Assembly (NCBI GenBank): GCA_017883965.1
Contig: JAFNKG010000009.1
Location: 1-51,763 of the forward strand
DNA length: 51,763 nt
From: Candidatus Methanophagales archaeon
GTDB lineage: Archaea > Halobacteriota > Syntropharchaeia > Alkanophagales > Methanospirareceae
Direction: 5' to 3'
Position numbers and translations under genes: made by a program. Positions 11,885 to 22,200 of the stretch are shown one piece after another. A model generated the notes under the pieces. The model saw nothing but the letters and a program-made list of their open reading frames with translations. It did no database searches and had not been told where the DNA came from. How positions within the stretch are numbered: position 1 is the first letter of the stretch; the number at the start of each line of letters is the position of its first letter.

Positions 11885-13615
11885 ATGATAAACCTCGACA
11901 TGGCACGGATTTTTGACGAGATTGCAGATATTTTGGAAGTGAAAGGAGAGAATCAGTTCAGGATAAGAGCGTATAGAAAAGCAGCCCGGACGATAGAAAC
12001 GCTTACGCAGGACTTGAAAGTGATAGCAGAGCGAGGTGGAGTTAGCGAATTAAAGAAAATACCGGGGGTGGGAGAAGGGATAGCGAAGAAGATGGTGGAG
12101 ATAGCAGAAACAGGGGATTGCAAGAAACACGTGGACTTAATGCGAGAAGTGCCACCGGGCTTGCTTGAACTCTTAGCCATTCCTCGTGTCGGTCCGAAGA
12201 CAATAGCAAAGGTGCATGAAGAGCTTGGGATAAATAGTATAGAGGAATTGGAGGAATCGGCTAAATCGCACAAGTTGGAAGGGCTCCCTGGATTGGGTGC
12301 TAAGGTAGAGGAGAATATATTGAAAGGGATAGAGCAATACAGGAGTTATAAAGGACGTGCATCGCTTTCTAAAGCGCTTCCTTATGCGGAATCAATAGTG
12401 AACGAGTTGAAGAAGTTAGATGCAGTGGAGCGGATAACGATTGCGGGCAGTTTGCGCAGAATGCGTGAGACGATAGGAGATATAGATATATTGGTAGCAT
12501 CGAAGCGACCGAAGGAGGTAATGGATGCGTTTACGAATCTTGAGGGCATCGAAGACGTGATAGGAAAGGGGGAAACGAAATCCTCGGTTACAATAAAAGG
12601 AATCAATGCAGATTTACGCGTGGTGGATGCCGTTTCATTTGGCGCTGCCGCTCATTATTTCACCGGCTCCAAGCATCATAACATAAGAATACGGGAATTA
12701 GGCGTGAAGAACGGGTTAAAGATAAATGAATACGGTATTTTCAGAGGCGATGAGAGGATAGGAGGGGAGGACGAGGGAGATGTGTTCGAGAGTGTTGGTC
12801 TCGCGTATATTCCACCGGAGTTAAGAGAAGACCGGGGTGAGGTAGATGCCGCTAAGGAGAACGGAATACCGAAATTGGTGGAAGAAAGCGATATAAAAGG
12901 CGATTTGCACGTGCATACGAAATGGAGCGACGGAAAGAACAGCATAGAAGCGATGGCGGAAACTGCTATTTCATCAGGTTATGAGTATATCGCAGTGGCA
13001 GACCATTCTCCTGCGGTAGGTATTGCCGGTGGGATGAATGATGAGAAAATAGCGAAACGGCAGGATGAGATAGACAGTGTAAACAAGAGATTTGAAGATG
13101 AAGGTGCTAATTTCAGGGTTTTATCCTCTGCGGAAGTGGATATAAAGTCAGATTTCTCTATGGATTTTCCCGATGAGATATTGAGGAAGTTGGATGTGGT
13201 CGTGGGTGCGGTTCACACTAAATTCTCTCAAGATAGAGACACGATGACGAAGCGAATCGTAACCGCAATGGAGAACCCTCACGTGGATATAATTGCGCAT
13301 CCCACAGGTCGTATTTTAGGAAAAAGGGACCCGTATGAGGTGGATATGGAGAAGCTTATGGAAGCGGCAAAGGATACTGGCACGATAATGGAATTGAATT
13401 CGTTCCCTGACAGGCTCGACCTTAACGATATACATTGCAAGATGGCGAAGGGTTATGGCGTTTTGGTGGCAATCTCAACGGATGCGCATGATGCGATGCA
13501 GATGGGTGCTGTGATAAGGTATGGCGTGGCAACTGCTCGACGTGGATGGCTTGAAGCTAAGGATGTGGTGAATACGAGGGGGTTGGATGGAGTGTTAAGA
13601 GTGCTGAAAAGATAA
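11885..13615 (+). CDS. polX: DNA polymerase X family protein with C-terminal PHP exonuclease domain
   Basis: HhH repeats, GSLRRMRETIGDIDILV pol beta motif, PHP motifs DLHVHTKWSDGKNS, AVADHSPAVGIAGG. Confidence 0.96.
   Translation: MINLDMARIFDEIADILEVKGENQFRIRAYRKAARTIETLTQDLKVIAERGGVSELKKIPGVGEGIAKKMVEIAETGDCKKHVDLMREVPPGLLELLAIPRVGPKTIAKVHEELGINSIEELEESAKSHKLEGLPGLGAKVEENILKGIEQYRSYKGRASLSKALPYAESIVNELKKLDAVERITIAGSLRRMRETIGDIDILVASKRPKEVMDAFTNLEGIEDVIGKGETKSSVTIKGINADLRVVDAVSFGAAAHYFTGSKHHNIRIRELGVKNGLKINEYGIFRGDERIGGEDEGDVFESVGLAYIPPELREDRGEVDAAKENGIPKLVEESDIKGDLHVHTKWSDGKNSIEAMAETAISSGYEYIAVADHSPAVGIAGGMNDEKIAKRQDEIDSVNKRFEDEGANFRVLSSAEVDIKSDFSMDFPDEILRKLDVVVGAVHTKFSQDRDTMTKRIVTAMENPHVDIIAHPTGRILGKRDPYEVDMEKLMEAAKDTGTIMELNSFPDRLDLNDIHCKMAKGYGVLVAISTDAHDAMQMGAVIRYGVATARRGWLEAKDVVNTRGLDGVLRVLKR
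13469..13615 (+). repeat. polX 3' end, duplicated copy 1 (inside intact gene)
   Basis: Aligns without gaps to 14612-14758, including a ~60-bp identical core. Confidence 0.95.
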
Positions 13616-13736
13616 GAAACTGAACCAGAAATTGTCTCTTAGTTAGCTACTAACAAGCAAGGAATAAGAAAAAGTATTGCGGATAGTGGTAATATAGTTA
13701 GGGATATAATGGAATAGGAGTAAGAAGTGGAGAGAT

Positions 13737-14492
13737 TTATCGGAATGAACAAGATTCTCTCTTTTGGCAAGAATTGCAAGCATTTATAAGGGGGAGGAAT
13801 TTATCTAATAAACCCTTATACCCTTCAAACTCCCTAATAACTCTTTCCTGCATATCGTAATCCTGATACTTATATGTGCTATGGAGTATCTCAAAAGTTT
13901 GTCCATCTGGTTGAATTTTTACAAATCGGCCATCTTTCACCTCTCCAAGTTTCCCCTCGCCCTCATCATACATAACAACTCCATCTACGTTAGAAAACTC
14001 GTGTCTTCTTCCTTCGCCGTTTTCAACTAAAACTTTGAGACTACCCCCTTTATGAACAGTTATATTACCGAATATTTCAAAAACAAAATCTTTCAGTTCC
14101 TTAAACCAATTACTTTGGATTCCTGGGGGCACAATGAATTCATTTCTTAAAGCTTTAGTTAGAGATTCTTCGATATCACTTATACAATCCTTTCCTTTAT
14201 CTTGGACAAGATGGATTATTCCTGCTTTTAAGAGTTTTAATTTTTCTTCGGGTGTTAGATATAGATATTTTTCATAAATAATAGCAGAGATACCCAATAA
14301 ATCATGAGTATGTTCTCTATGGTCTTTACCCCCAATCACGCGATCCATCCCTTCATGAATCTTTATACACGGATCTCCCAAGAGGATTTTACAAGCAATC
14401 CTGTGCTTTTCCCAGCATGTCATAATTCTAATTTCAAGGATGTGACTTATAAAGTTTTTGTTTGTAGCGGTTTTGGGACAAAAACATTCCAA
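13737..14492 (-). CDS. Orphan hypothetical protein (likely start at MTCWEKHRIACK)
   Basis: Single ORF between two copies of the polX 3' end; no recognised family. Confidence 0.6.
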   Translation of the reverse strand: MECFCPKTATNKNFISHILEIRIMTCWEKHRIACKILLGDPCIKIHEGMDRVIGGKDHREHTHDLLGISAIIYEKYLYLTPEEKLKLLKAGIIHLVQDKGKDCISDIEESLTKALRNEFIVPPGIQSNWFKELKDFVFEIFGNITVHKGGSLKVLVENGEGRRHEFSNVDGVVMYDEGEGKLGEVKDGRFVKIQPDGQTFEILHSTYKYQDYDMQERVIREFEGYKGLLDKFLPLINACNSCQKRESCSFR

Positions 14493-14611
14493 AAAGCAAA
14501 AATATCCCTATAAGTGGAGGAATCCACCCAAAGAGAGGCGATATATGAATTGTGCCCCAAAGCCGTGTGTAACGCTCTTGTAGAAAATTTTGATGAATTT
14601 AAGAGATTGTT

Positions 14612-14758
14612 GCCATCTCAACGGATGCGCATGATGCAATGCAGATGCGGGATGTGATATGGTATGGTGTGGCAACTGCTCGACGTGGATGGCTTGAAGC
14701 TAAGGATGTGGTGAATACGAGGGGGTTGGAAGAAGTGATAGAGGTGTTGGAGAGGTGA
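14612..14758 (+). pseudogene. Displaced duplicate of polX 3' end (last ~48 codons)
   Basis: ctcaacggatgcgcatgatgc...gtggcaactgctcgacgtggatggcttgaagctaaggatgtggtgaatacgagggggttgga...tga. Confidence 0.92.
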
Positions 14759-14826
14759 AGAACAAAGCTAATATATTTCTACGAATTAAGTCATATAAAT
14801 ACATAACAAGTGTTAGGTGGTAAAGA

Positions 14827-15030
14827 ATGAACACAGAAGAAGCCGTTGACAGGGGTATAGAATTTTTAGAGGATAAAGCGGGTTATTATACCCACAAATT
14901 GGAAAGTGTTAAATTAGAGGAAAACATTTGGGTTGTGAGATTTGATGTTGGCGCATTTGAAGAGAAGATAGCAGAAGTAAAAATAGATGACAAAACGGAA
15001 AGGATAACAGGATATGAACGACCTAAATAA
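14827..15030 (+). CDS. Small hypothetical protein (PepSY-like)
   Basis: ORF with start overlap into the next gene; WVVRFDVGAFEEKIAEVKIDDKTERI. Confidence 0.55.
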   Translation: MNTEEAVDRGIEFLEDKAGYYTHKLESVKLEENIWVVRFDVGAFEEKIAEVKIDDKTERITGYERPK

Positions 15031-15385
15031 GGTTCAAAGATACCTGAGAAGAAGAGATGAATATTATAATAATGCTTTAAAATATGCTGGAAAGGGAAAG
15101 TTTTCAAAAGCTTCTGAGCTCCTTTGGGGCGCTGTAACTCAATCGCTAAAGGCATTGGCAGCAATGCGGGATATAAATATAACCTCACATGCGTCATTCT
15201 TCAATTTTACACGTGATATTTCTAAAGAATTAAGAGATGAAGAATTTCACAAGTCATTTTTGTTTTTGAACGAGCTTCATAAAAATTTTTACGATGAAGT
15301 TATTGACCCAAAAGATTTTCAAATCTATCACAAAGAAGCAGAATCGTTTATACGGAAAATAGAAGAGATTGCCAAAAGAATTTAA
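15014..15385 (+). CDS. PaREP1 family protein
   Basis: RRRDEYYNNALKYAGKGKFSKASELLWGAVTQSLKALA resembles PaREP1/HEPN-like archaeal family. Confidence 0.75.
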   Translation: MNDLNKVQRYLRRRDEYYNNALKYAGKGKFSKASELLWGAVTQSLKALAAMRDINITSHASFFNFTRDISKELRDEEFHKSFLFLNELHKNFYDEVIDPKDFQIYHKEAESFIRKIEEIAKRI

Positions 15386-15699
15386 GATGCCCGCGCCAAA
15401 ATCTCTGCGATTCTACTGATTATATCGGCGCAAACAGTGCAGATTTCGATTTCTACGCCATAGCAGTTCACCGATTCGAAATACATAGCTTCTTTAGAAG
15501 AAGCACCAGCTAATTCCAGTTCTTCTTCTCGCAGTGCTAAACTCCGCAGTCCAAACCCTTCCTTTACCATATCCATTATCACTTCATCTATTGTTCGCTT
15601 ACAAATCCAGCAACGCATTTCATCACACATTTTTCGTCGTCCATCCAATGATTGCCTGTTGAGATATGCACTTATTACCTCATATTTGGCTTGGCTCAT
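15382..15699 (-). CDS. Hypothetical Cys-containing protein
   Basis: ORF only; CWICKRTIDEV. Confidence 0.55.
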   Translation of the reverse strand: MSQAKYEVISAYLNRQSLDGRRKMCDEMRCWICKRTIDEVIMDMVKEGFGLRSLALREEELELAGASSKEAMYFESVNCYGVEIEICTVCADIISRIAEILARAS

Positions 15700-15834
15700 A
15701 TCACGTAAAAGCTTTTCGATTCTTTATGCTTTTTTGAGATTATCTGGTGTTTTTTTATAAGAATCGGAAAATTTATATGGTAAAAGGTCTAAATTTCAAT
15801 GTATGGACACGCTAAAGCGTAGGAGGGACTTGCT

Positions 15835-16119
15835 TTGAAAATTCTTCTTGACGAGATGTATACAGGCATGAAAGATTATCTTGAAGCTTTGGGCTGGGAT
15901 ATTGAAACGGTTAACAGCGTAGCGTTGCAAGGCGCAGAAGACAATAAGATTATAGAATACGCTAAGGAAAACACATTGATAGTTGTGACTCAAGACGAAA
16001 AGCTGGCAGGCATAGCAGATCTAAAACAGGTCCAGTGCGTATTAATTTCTAAAAATATGCTTGCGAAAATGATCGATACTGAACTTAGAAAAAAATATCA
16101 AGACACATATAAACGTTAA
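15835..16119 (+). CDS. DUF5615 family PIN-like protein
   Basis: MKILLDEM...LGWDIETVNS...ADNKIIEYAKENTLIVVTQDEKLA; TTG start after AGGAGGGA. Confidence 0.75.
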   Translation: MKILLDEMYTGMKDYLEALGWDIETVNSVALQGAEDNKIIEYAKENTLIVVTQDEKLAGIADLKQVQCVLISKNMLAKMIDTELRKKYQDTYKR

Positions 16120-16149
16120 AGCAGTATTAGCAAAAAGTTATTATCTTGA

Positions 16150-16460
16150 ATTAAAGCAGTTGTAAACAAGGTCCCTAAAACGGATGCATCCGAATTTCAT
16201 TCGGGTATGGACTGGTTGGGGCTGAAACGATGTGGAAAACCTCTTCGGAAAGTGTATAGAGCGAGAAGGTGGGCAAATATTAGGAGCAAAAGATAGCTCC
16301 ACAGGGAACCGTCGGTTGGCCTGATTTTGAGAATGTTACGGGAGCTCGGTGCCGATGTAAAAATCCTGTTCTATGTGGACGGAAAGTGGGATGACCGCAC
16401 TCGGATATGGCTTGATTAGATAGATCTTATACCGTTCTGTCCAGTGCGGGGTTCGTCACT
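16150..16460 (+). ncRNA. Candidate structured non-coding RNA, unidentified (strand uncertain)
   Basis: Several local inverted repeats: ATCCGAA/TTCGGGT, GGAGC/GCTCC, TCGG-TG-CCGA, CCGCACT/AGTGCGG; no good ORF. Confidence 0.3.
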
Positions 16461-16518
16461 TTTCTTCCTTTTAAAATGTTCTTTTGGTAAAGCTTTTCTT
16501 TCTAAGAAAAGGTTTGAA

Positions 16519-17724
16519 TTAAAACGTTCTCAATTCCCCTCTAATCGCCATCTCCGTAATCTCCGCTATGTTTGAGAGCCAATCATCCATTATTCGTTCC
16601 ACCTTCTTTTCCGCTACTCCAGGGTTTACACCGCTCTTCGGGACAATCTGAGCAGTTGCCACCTTCGGGTCATCTATCCTTCTGCCTATCTCCGAAAGAA
16701 TTTTTATATACACCTCTTGAATTCCATCTACGCTATCCACGACATCGTTGGCTATTATATCGGCGAGCAAATTGTATATTTTACCGGTATGATTCACCGG
16801 ATTTTTCCCCGGTGTTCCTTCCATGCTTATAGGTCGGTTTGGCGTGATAAGCCCGTTGCACCTGTTACCACGACCCGCAGCTCCATCATCTCCCATTTCT
16901 GCTGAGGTCCCGGTCACGGTGATATAGACCGAGTCGGGAGTGTCTGCCATATTTACCAGGGTATTTACTTCCCGTGTTGTATATGCTTCCGCTACGTCGC
17001 TCATGAATTCCTTTAATCCGTTCTTTGCATCCTGATAGTGCTCGTAGTCATCCACGTATTTGGAGACGAAAGCATCGCCAACCGTTAATGTTATCTTATC
17101 CTTTTCTCTAAGCGCCATCACCTTCATATCCTCGCCTATCGCTTTCTCCTTATTGCGGTATTCCTTCATCACCCGGTTTTCCGCGTTAAGAGCTATGGAT
17201 TCAATCTCCGAAAGCGGAGCATGAGCAACGCCAAAGGAGGTATCATTCGCCATTGGTATTTCCCTATCCTTATCTCTAAAAACAGTTAAAAGGTCGAAAG
17301 AACCCAGTCCCAATTTGCTATCCACTATAACGTGGCTATCCACGTCCAAATTCCTTATGTTCCGCAGATATTCCTTCGCTGCTTTCACTGCTATTGTATC
17401 AACAGCGATTTCTTCGCCTTCAAATTCTCTCGTTGCTCGCCCGCCTAACAATACGTAAATAGGCGAAATAACCTCGCCGCCCCCATATCTCGGATTTGAC
17501 CTGCCGGCAACGAGCTGCACTTTATCTGTGTTGTGATGCAATACCATTCCACACTTTCTTTTATACTCTTTGCACAACGCTACACTAACTGCTTCTGCGA
17601 TACCATCGCATAAGCTGTCCGGATGCCCCAGACCTTTTCTTTCCACCATCTCTATCTCTTGCTCCTCAACAGGTTCCCTGCTTACGAACTCAACATTTAT
17701 ATTCCTCTTTATTGATTCACCCAT
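16519..17724 (-). CDS. mat: Archaeal-type S-adenosylmethionine synthetase
   Basis: [20 protein letters not shown]...[36 protein letters not shown]. Confidence 0.95.
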   Translation of the reverse strand: MGESIKRNINVEFVSREPVEEQEIEMVERKGLGHPDSLCDGIAEAVSVALCKEYKRKCGMVLHHNTDKVQLVAGRSNPRYGGGEVISPIYVLLGGRATREFEGEEIAVDTIAVKAAKEYLRNIRNLDVDSHVIVDSKLGLGSFDLLTVFRDKDREIPMANDTSFGVAHAPLSEIESIALNAENRVMKEYRNKEKAIGEDMKVMALREKDKITLTVGDAFVSKYVDDYEHYQDAKNGLKEFMSDVAEAYTTREVNTLVNMADTPDSVYITVTGTSAEMGDDGAAGRGNRCNGLITPNRPISMEGTPGKNPVNHTGKIYNLLADIIANDVVDSVDGIQEVYIKILSEIGRRIDDPKVATAQIVPKSGVNPGVAEKKVERIMDDWLSNIAEITEMAIRGELRTF

Positions 17725-17782
17725 TTTTACGCTCCCGTCTCAAACTTTCCCCAAAGGAGAGTTTGTTATTAAAGTTTTCTTT

Positions 17783-18295
17783 TTAAAGAAAAGTTTTTAC
17801 TTTGTCGGAAATTATCGCACTGTTGCCAGCAGGGTCGTCTATTATTAAGGTCATGCTCGCTTCGCCAGACTTTATTTCCGCTATTCGGTTCAAAACATCC
17901 TCTGCACGCTTCTTTCTCGCACCTTCTACATCCCTGCTCAGCATCTTTACCACGTCTTCCACTCTCTTCAATACGCCTTCCACCGTAGAAATAAATGCCT
18001 CTCCTCTTTTTGGCTCTACGCTTACCCCCAACTCCGGTATCTCAATGGTTCCAAGCGAAGACCTTACAACGATTGCATTCAAATCCTCCGCAGAAGAAAT
18101 CACCATCTCGCATCTTCGCATCTTCTCCTCCGACATCACCTTTACATCGGTAGAGCGATACCCACACGAGGAACAAACAGCGGTAAAAATCATTATTTCA
18201 CCGAAGAAAGGAATTTCGTATGGTAAAAAATGCAATTCGCTTTCCGCTCCACAAATTGGACAGTTCTCTTTCACTTCACTGCAACTCCACTGCAC
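17783..18295 (-). CDS. ZPR1 zinc finger domain protein
   Basis: CPICGAESELHFLPYEIPFFGEIMIFTAVCSSCGYRSTDVK. Confidence 0.9.
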   Translation of the reverse strand: MQWSCSEVKENCPICGAESELHFLPYEIPFFGEIMIFTAVCSSCGYRSTDVKVMSEEKMRRCEMVISSAEDLNAIVVRSSLGTIEIPELGVSVEPKRGEAFISTVEGVLKRVEDVVKMLSRDVEGARKKRAEDVLNRIAEIKSGEASMTLIIDDPAGNSAIISDKVKTFL

Positions 18296-18306
18296 AGACA
18301 GCCGAA

Positions 18307-18693
18307 CTACTCCCCGCTCATTTTTTTCCGTTCTATCTTAGTTCCCATTGGTGCCACTATCACCTGGTAATCCCCAACGCCTGCGATGTCCCCCCCTACA
18401 TCTAATGCCGCCATCTTCAGGTCTTTTATCGCTTTCTCTACCAGAACTTTGTCCTGCTTCGCCAGTGATATGTCCAGAATCAATATATTGCCCGCGTATA
18501 TTTCCTTTTTCAATTCGGGAATATCGTATAAACCGGTCAATTCCGCGGTCTTTATGTACATCTTTACATCTTGTTCTTCCTTTAGCTCCGCCTCATATTC
18601 TTCTATGTCCAGATAATCCCCCTCATCCACTAATCCTTCCTTCTTCACAAATATCTTCCCTAAACCTTCTTTCATCCCCATTTTTTCTTTCAC
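18307..18693 (-). CDS. sepF: SepF-like cell division protein (archaeal)
   Basis: VKMYIKTAELTGLYDIPELKKEIYAGNILILDISLAKQDKVLVEKAIKDLKMAALDVGGDIAGVGD. Confidence 0.85.
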   Translation of the reverse strand: MKEKMGMKEGLGKIFVKKEGLVDEGDYLDIEEYEAELKEEQDVKMYIKTAELTGLYDIPELKKEIYAGNILILDISLAKQDKVLVEKAIKDLKMAALDVGGDIAGVGDYQVIVAPMGTKIERKKMSGE

Positions 18694-18758
18694 CCCATTA
18701 AATAATTATTATTCTCGTGTTCTAACATTAAAAATATAGGGGTAATCAATTAAAAGTA

Positions 18759-20015
18759 TTGCGCATGTATGGCATGAAGTTCAAAGTTGCGAGAAAGACA
18801 GAGGGATGCACGAATTGTGGATTCTGTGAGTTGATATGTCGTTCTCACGAGATTTGCATTGGATGTTCTGCGTGTGTGGATGCATGCCCGTATGAAGCAA
18901 GGGGCTTAGAAGAAATCTCAGAGTCAGAGCAAAGAGAAGCAGTAAAAATAAGGGTGAACCATGAGAAATACCGCGTGCCTGCACGAATATCTGTGTTAAG
19001 CGCACTTGAGTTTATAGGGTTCACTTCAGTTATATATAAAGAAGGGGAACCAGGCGATACAGAAATTATTGCTCCCTGTCGAACCGGGGGATGCTGGTCG
19101 TGTGCGGTTATTATAAATGGGGATTTGAAGCCAAGTTGCGTAACACCCGTGGAAGCGGGTATGGAGATAATAACGGATAAGGATGCGATAGAGAATAAAG
19201 AGCCAAAAAGAGTGGTTTCCGGGTTTCAGGGGCATGCAGTAGGCGGGGTAGGCACGCCTCATTGGATAAAGCCAAGAACTTTTGGGTTTATGCTTAAATT
19301 CATAGAAGTCGCGTGTTTTTCGCATGGCTGTATATTAAGGTGCCCCACATGCCAGAACTGGGGGATCACTTATTCGGCAGCCGAAGAGCCGCTGTCGCCT
19401 GTAGAAGCGGCGAGGCTAACGAGCTATGAAAGGAGGAGATGTGGCGTGGATAGGATGGCTATATCCGGTGGCGAATCCACACTGAACAGAAGATGGCTTT
19501 TGGAATACCTGAAGGAATTGAAGCGATTGAACAGGGATAAAAAAGCGCGATTGCACGTGGATACAAATGCAGTTGTGCTAACCGGGGATTACATAGACGC
19601 ACTCTTCCTCGCTGGCGCTACTGATATAGGGGCTGACGTAAAGGGCTTGGAGCTCGATACTTTCGTTAGAATCACGGGTATAAAAGAAAGCGAATTAGCG
19701 CAAAAACTTTTAGATACCGAATGGAAGGCTATTAAATACCTCGTAGAAAAATATTCTGATAAGATGTTTGTTGGCATAGGCATACCCTACAACGAGGCGC
19801 TGATTTCGCTTGATGAAATATATAAAATAGGGGAAAGGATAGCAGGATGGTCGCCGGATGTCCAGGTATGCGCCTTGGATTACCGACCTATGTTCAGGAG
19901 AATGGATGTAAGAAAACCATCTTATGAAGATATGCTCAAAGTAAAGGCGGTTTTAGAGGAGAGCGGTCTCAGGTGTGTGATTTGCCAAACTGAGTTCGGG
20001 AGGATAGGTCCGTGA
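18759..20015 (+). CDS. Radical SAM protein with N-terminal 4Fe-4S ferredoxin-like region (PflA/AmrS-like)
   Basis: CIGCSACVDACPYEA; HGCILRCPTCQNWGI; MAISGGEST. Confidence 0.85.
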   Translation: MRMYGMKFKVARKTEGCTNCGFCELICRSHEICIGCSACVDACPYEARGLEEISESEQREAVKIRVNHEKYRVPARISVLSALEFIGFTSVIYKEGEPGDTEIIAPCRTGGCWSCAVIINGDLKPSCVTPVEAGMEIITDKDAIENKEPKRVVSGFQGHAVGGVGTPHWIKPRTFGFMLKFIEVACFSHGCILRCPTCQNWGITYSAAEEPLSPVEAARLTSYERRRCGVDRMAISGGESTLNRRWLLEYLKELKRLNRDKKARLHVDTNAVVLTGDYIDALFLAGATDIGADVKGLELDTFVRITGIKESELAQKLLDTEWKAIKYLVEKYSDKMFVGIGIPYNEALISLDEIYKIGERIAGWSPDVQVCALDYRPMFRRMDVRKPSYEDMLKVKAVLEESGLRCVICQTEFGRIGP

Positions 20016-20188
20016 TTAATTGTTTTCCATCTCGCATTCCATGACATTAGATCGTTGAATTTTCGATATTTTTATTCACCGATTATTTTTTTTATGCACC
20101 TGCGACCTTTATATAGTAGTAATGGAAAGGTATAGGATAGAGAGGTAGATAAGAGAGAGGTTTAGACTTTTTTCTTGCATAATAAAAG

Positions 20189-21364
20189 ATGGAATATTTT
20201 AGAGAGTTAGGCATTATAACGCCTATTTTGAGAGCGATAGAAGACGAACAGTTTGAAAAGCCAACGGAGATACAGGAGAAATCGATTCCTTTAATCCTTG
20301 CGGGACAGGATGTTATAGCAGGGGCAGCGACAGGTTCTGGTAAGACGCTTGCTTTTGCTTCTGGCATTATTCAGAACGCGGAGAGAGGAGAAGGAATCCA
20401 GGCGCTGGTATTAACACCAACGCGAGAACTGGCACAGCAAGTTGCAACCGCGTTAGCGGATTTTTCAAGATACACGCCGTTGAAGATCGTTGCTGTTTTC
20501 GGCGGTGTGTCAATCAATCCGCAGATTGAGCAATTGAGGTACGCGGATGTTGTTATAGGAACGCCGGGCAGAATATTAGACCATATCGGACGAAGAACGA
20601 TTGATTTGCGCAGAGTAAATACGCTGGTACTGGATGAAGCAGACAGGATGCTGGATATGGGATTTATTGATGACGTGGAGCAGATAATACGAAAATGCCC
20701 GCGTGAAAGGCAGACGCTATTGTTTTCTGCTACCATTTCACGAGAGGTAGCGCGTCTTGCGCGGAAATACATGAACGAGCCTGTTCAGGTCGCGGCAGAG
20801 ACGTATGTGGACCCGAAGAAGTTAACGCAGTTTTACTATGACGTCCCGGATAATATGAAATTCTCGTTGTTGGTTCATTTATTGCGACACGAGAAAGCAG
20901 GGCTTGTCATGGTCTTCTGCAATACAAGGAAGAATACGGACTTTGTGGCAAACAACCTCAAAGCGGCGGGGATAGATGCGCTGGCTATTCATGGTGGGCT
21001 TACGCAGGATAGGAGAAACAAGGTGATGAAGCAATTTCATGGACAGAATGTCTCTGTGCTTGTCTGTACTGATGTCGCGGCACGAGGGCTTGATATTCCC
21101 GGTGTCTCGCATATTTACAATTACGATATTCCGAAAGACCGCAATGATTATATTCATCGCATAGGGCGAACCGCACGGGCGGGCAAAGAAGGAAGAGCGA
21201 TTAATATCCTTGCAAGCAGTGATTACGATAGCTTTAGACGAGTAATGAGACTCAAGGATGTGACTATAACAGAAGAGAAGCTGCCTGAGGTAAAGAAAGA
21301 GAGTATACGATGGAGAGAACGGCCGAAAACTGTTAGACCCGGGCATAGAGCTTATAGGCGATAA
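20189..21364 (+). CDS. DEAD-box RNA helicase
   Basis: AATGSGKT, PTRELAQQ, DEADRM, SAT, HRIGRTARAG. Confidence 0.97.
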   Translation: MEYFRELGIITPILRAIEDEQFEKPTEIQEKSIPLILAGQDVIAGAATGSGKTLAFASGIIQNAERGEGIQALVLTPTRELAQQVATALADFSRYTPLKIVAVFGGVSINPQIEQLRYADVVIGTPGRILDHIGRRTIDLRRVNTLVLDEADRMLDMGFIDDVEQIIRKCPRERQTLLFSATISREVARLARKYMNEPVQVAAETYVDPKKLTQFYYDVPDNMKFSLLVHLLRHEKAGLVMVFCNTRKNTDFVANNLKAAGIDALAIHGGLTQDRRNKVMKQFHGQNVSVLVCTDVAARGLDIPGVSHIYNYDIPKDRNDYIHRIGRTARAGKEGRAINILASSDYDSFRRVMRLKDVTITEEKLPEVKKESIRWRERPKTVRPGHRAYRR

Positions 21365-21409
21365 AGTATGGTGATAGCAGTATGTCCGCTGTTAGATGAA
21401 GTGCGTATT

Positions 21410-22011
21410 CTACCCAAATGCAAATTTGCGGCGCTTATCAGGGTCATCAAAACTAACCTCTTCCACCTCAAAATGTTCTGCGTCAAATTCTCCACCAAGC
21501 CACTCCAACATCTCTTCATATTCCTCATGATTGGGATTTTTGATGATTTCTAAAAGCTCTGCATATCCCCAGATGCCACCACAATCTTCAGGTGGGCATG
21601 CTCTTTTTCCTTTGATACATATCGGATAATCAACACCTTTCTCTCTGGGAAGTATCTTTTCCAATTGTATTTTGTGCTCCCATGTATCACCGAAATCATA
21701 TACATAATCTGCCGTGCGATTTTCCATAGAAAAATAGTCGGCTATTTTTTGTTTCCGTCCTGAAAGGACTTCTCTACCAAATGCTTCATCATCCGGAGCT
21801 GGGATTCCTATATTCTCCTTTAAACCAGTTGATGGATTGACTATTTCGAATTCATGGAGATGATAATCTGACCACCCCATAGCGTCTTGAATGGCGACAT
21901 GTAAGTCCCAAAATGTATAATTTCCGGGACCTGTATCCGCCGCCAAATCGGTGGTCTAATACCCTTTAGCGTAATTTTAAATTGGTACACCTTGTTGAAT
22001 TTCTTTTTCAT
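21410..22011 (-). pseudogene. Plasmid pRiA4b ORF-3 family protein, single-nucleotide frameshift near 21924-21932
   Basis: Frame 1 from ATG at 22011 reads MKKKFNKVYQFKITLKGIRPPIWRRIQVP; other frame continues GNYTFWDLHVAIQDAMGWSDYHLHEFEI. Confidence 0.9.
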
Positions 22012-22083
22012 TGTGATTTTTCCTTATCTTGATTGGAATGTTTTTATCTTTTATACTTTTTTGGTATTTGGAAGATGCATTTC

Positions 22084-22167
22084 GGCTAACGTTTTCGGTG
22101 TAAAAGAAGTTCGGCGAAGCCGAATTTGGACGGAGTGAAGTGTAGTCTTTTACACCGCGTTATACGC
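22084..22167 (-). repeat. attC-like site A
   Basis: minus: GCGTATAACGCGGTGTAAAAGA...CCAAATTCGGC-TTC-GCCGAACTTCTTTTACACCGAAAACGTTAGCC. Confidence 0.87.
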
Positions 22168-22200
22168 TGTGCCGTGCTGATATGAAATATCATTTCTAAA

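Noticed and set aside
16150-16460. RNase P RNA or SRP RNA
   Set aside because: No GAGGAAAGUCC-type or SRP S-domain conserved motifs seen by eye. Kept only as an unidentified candidate.
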